A stretch of DNA of 6,575 nucleotides from Bacillota bacterium. Its GTDB lineage: Bacteria; Bacillota; UBA4882; UBA8346. The stretch spans positions 1-6,575 of the forward strand of contig DNPP01000334.1 in the NCBI GenBank assembly GCA_003501365.1, given 5' to 3'. Shown in pieces: positions 5,595-6,575 of the stretch. Position 1 is the stretch's first letter; every line of letters starts with the position of its first letter. The notes beneath the pieces were generated by a model. It did not search any database, had not been told where the DNA came from, and saw only the letters and a list, made by a program, of their open reading frames with translations. The position numbers were made by a program, and so were the translations under genes.

Positions 5595-6374
5595 TTAAGC
5601 TAAATTTAAATTCAGCAACTCCCGGGTGATAATATTTCCAGCCCTTAATTCCTCCCGGATCAGCCCGATCCGCTTATCCAATTCCACCAGATTACGAGCG
5701 GCATATAACTCTAAATCGTTTTGAGTGATTACCTTCTTGACTGCGCCGTTCTCCATGATCAAGCGCTTTTCAGTATGCAAAGCAATCACCGGGTCATGAG
5801 TGACAAAAATAATGATTTTACCCACCCCATGAATAAGTTCCAGGACCTCCTGTTTGAAGATTCCGGCGTTCTCTATCTCATCCAACAATACGATCGGCGC
5901 CGCCCCGATTAAAATGGCATCTGCAATCAGTAGCGACCTGGTTTGCCCGCCCGAAAGGGTTGTTACCTTATCATTCCTGTGAATCTTTTCGCCGGTAAAT
6001 ATATTCGCTAGATCAATCGTTTCGCCGATAATGTTTTTGCCATGAATCCCCCTGGCCCTGGCATGGATCTGTAGAAACTCTTCGGTAGATAAATCCGCAA
6101 AACATTTGGTGTTCTGCGTAATCATCGCTATCGGTTTCAAAGCGGGGTTATAGCGGATGGCATCGCTGGGGACTTCCCGGTTGATCCGAATCTGCCGTTT
6201 AGTAGCAGTATCCCCTTGCGCCAGAAGTTCGATATCGGTAATAAAAGCTGTTTTACCGCTGCCGGTCGGCCCTACAATCGAAATTGTTTCTCCAGCCTGC
6301 AAAGTCAATTCATCAAAATCTTCTTTGAGCCCGGATTTATTAAACCCCGGCAGAATAGTTAATTCGGTGATCAT
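5595..6374 (-). CDS. Soluble ABC-type ATPase without a membrane partner
   Basis: A 259-residue ABC ATPase with all core motifs: Walker A GPTGSGKT (35-42), Q-loop Q87 (MITQNTK), signature LSGGQ (140-144), Walker B IVLLDE (161-166) and switch H193 (FVTHD). The usual SALD D-loop is replaced by ENAG (168-171). A predicted helical tail (about 218-259) follows the ATPase core. No transmembrane permease, binding protein or fused membrane domain is encoded nearby, so it is unlikely to be an ordinary transporter subunit. It is the first gene of an operon with a metallochaperone-like GTPase and an Fe-S protein. Soluble ABC ATPases act in Fe-S assembly (SufC) and in methyl-coenzyme M reductase activation (component A2/AtwA), so a role in cofactor assembly or enzyme activation is a reasonable inference. 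The ATG at 6374 has AGAGGAG (6384-6390) nine bases upstream. Confidence 0.82.
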   Translation of the reverse strand: MITELTILPGFNKSGLKEDFDELTLQAGETISIVGPTGSGKTAFITDIELLAQGDTATKRQIRINREVPSDAIRYNPALKPIAMITQNTKCFADLSTEEFLQIHARARGIHGKNIIGETIDLANIFTGEKIHRNDKVTTLSGGQTRSLLIADAILIGAAPIVLLDEIENAGIFKQEVLELIHGVGKIIIFVTHDPVIALHTEKRLIMENGAVKKVITQNDLELYAARNLVELDKRIGLIREELRAGNIITRELLNLNLA

Positions 6375-6442
6375 CTATTGCTACTCCTCTCATACGTCTC
6401 TTAATCTTGTTCAATGTATGCAAGGAATAAAGCCCATGATAC

Positions 6443-6471
6443 TTGATAACAAAAATTTAAAGCTATGACAA
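6443..6471 (-). promoter_or_regulatory. Candidate promoter of the ATPase/GTPase/Fe-S operon
   Basis: On the minus strand TTGTCA (6471-6466, five of six matches to -35) is followed after exactly 17 bases by TATCAA (6448-6443, four of six to -10). Transcription would begin near 6436, giving a leader of about 60 bases before the ATG at 6374. The -10 match is modest, so the call is tentative. Confidence 0.45.
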
Positions 6472-6527
6472 AATCAGATTTCTCATACGAATCAGCCGTG
6501 CGTTACGTATTTAAAGTAATTTAGCAA

Positions 6528-6556
6528 TTGACATGAAGAAATGGGCATAGTATAAT
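6528..6556 (+). promoter_or_regulatory. Consensus sigma-A promoter firing rightward out of the window
   Basis: TTGACA (6528-6533), a 17-base spacer and TATAAT (6551-6556) match the housekeeping promoter perfectly in both hexamers and spacing. The expected start is near 6563. It points away from the minus-strand operon, so a divergently transcribed gene or RNA must begin just beyond the window. The rest of 6375-6575 holds no gene. Confidence 0.85.
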
Positions 6557-6575
6557 TTTGTTAATTTAATATTCC

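Noticed and set aside
6157..6468. 103-codon plus-strand open frame
   Set aside because: It is antisense to the Walker A region of the ABC ATPase gene and runs through its ribosome site and promoter region.
1..6575. CRISPR array, tRNA/rRNA genes, insertion sequences
   Set aside because: No regularly spaced repeats, no tRNA-like cloverleaf, no transposase fragment and no terminal inverted repeats with target duplication were seen.

Overview
The window looks like chromosomal DNA of an anaerobic or facultatively anaerobic bacterium of the Firmicutes (Bacillota) type. Supporting signs are purine-rich AGGAGG-like ribosome sites, a consensus TTGACA/TATAAT promoter, moderate base composition, use of TTG as a start codon, and an Fe-S/GTPase/ATPase gene set of a kind I associate with anaerobes. 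The sulfate-binding protein has a signal peptide without a lipobox cysteine. This would fit a diderm member (Negativicutes-like) better than a monoderm one. These are inferences; no rRNA or marker gene is present.

All recognised genes lie on the minus strand and are described in transcription order, right to left. At the right edge (6375-6575) is a divergent promoter region. A perfect sigma-A-type promoter points rightward out of the window, and a weaker one points left into the first operon. The first operon (6374 to 4190) encodes a soluble ABC-type ATPase without any membrane partner, a HypB/UreG/CobW-like GTPase with extra cysteines, and a small protein with an N-terminal 4Fe-4S motif. I recognise the folds but not a named function. 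The combination suggests an ATP/GTP-driven system for assembling, inserting or reductively repairing a metallocofactor.

Between the two operons (3847-4189) there is no gene but much RNA structure. Two abutting hairpins share the self-complementary loop sequence GCTAGC (possible kissing loops). A strong rho-independent terminator follows, and then comes a 200-nt leader with several more inverted repeats in front of the next operon.

The second operon (3846 to 60) is a complete sulfate/thiosulfate ABC importer: binding protein (sbp/cysP), two permeases (cysT, cysW) and the ATPase (cysA). Gene gaps are 2 to 16 nt as seen from the stop and start codons, apart from the corrected cysW start. The first nine codons of a further gene with its own ribosome site follow cysA at the left edge, so the operon probably continues, plausibly into sulfate assimilation genes. 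The second operon brings sulfate in. The first may serve a sulfur- or metal-dependent enzyme, but a functional link is only suggested by adjacency, and a terminator separates the two.
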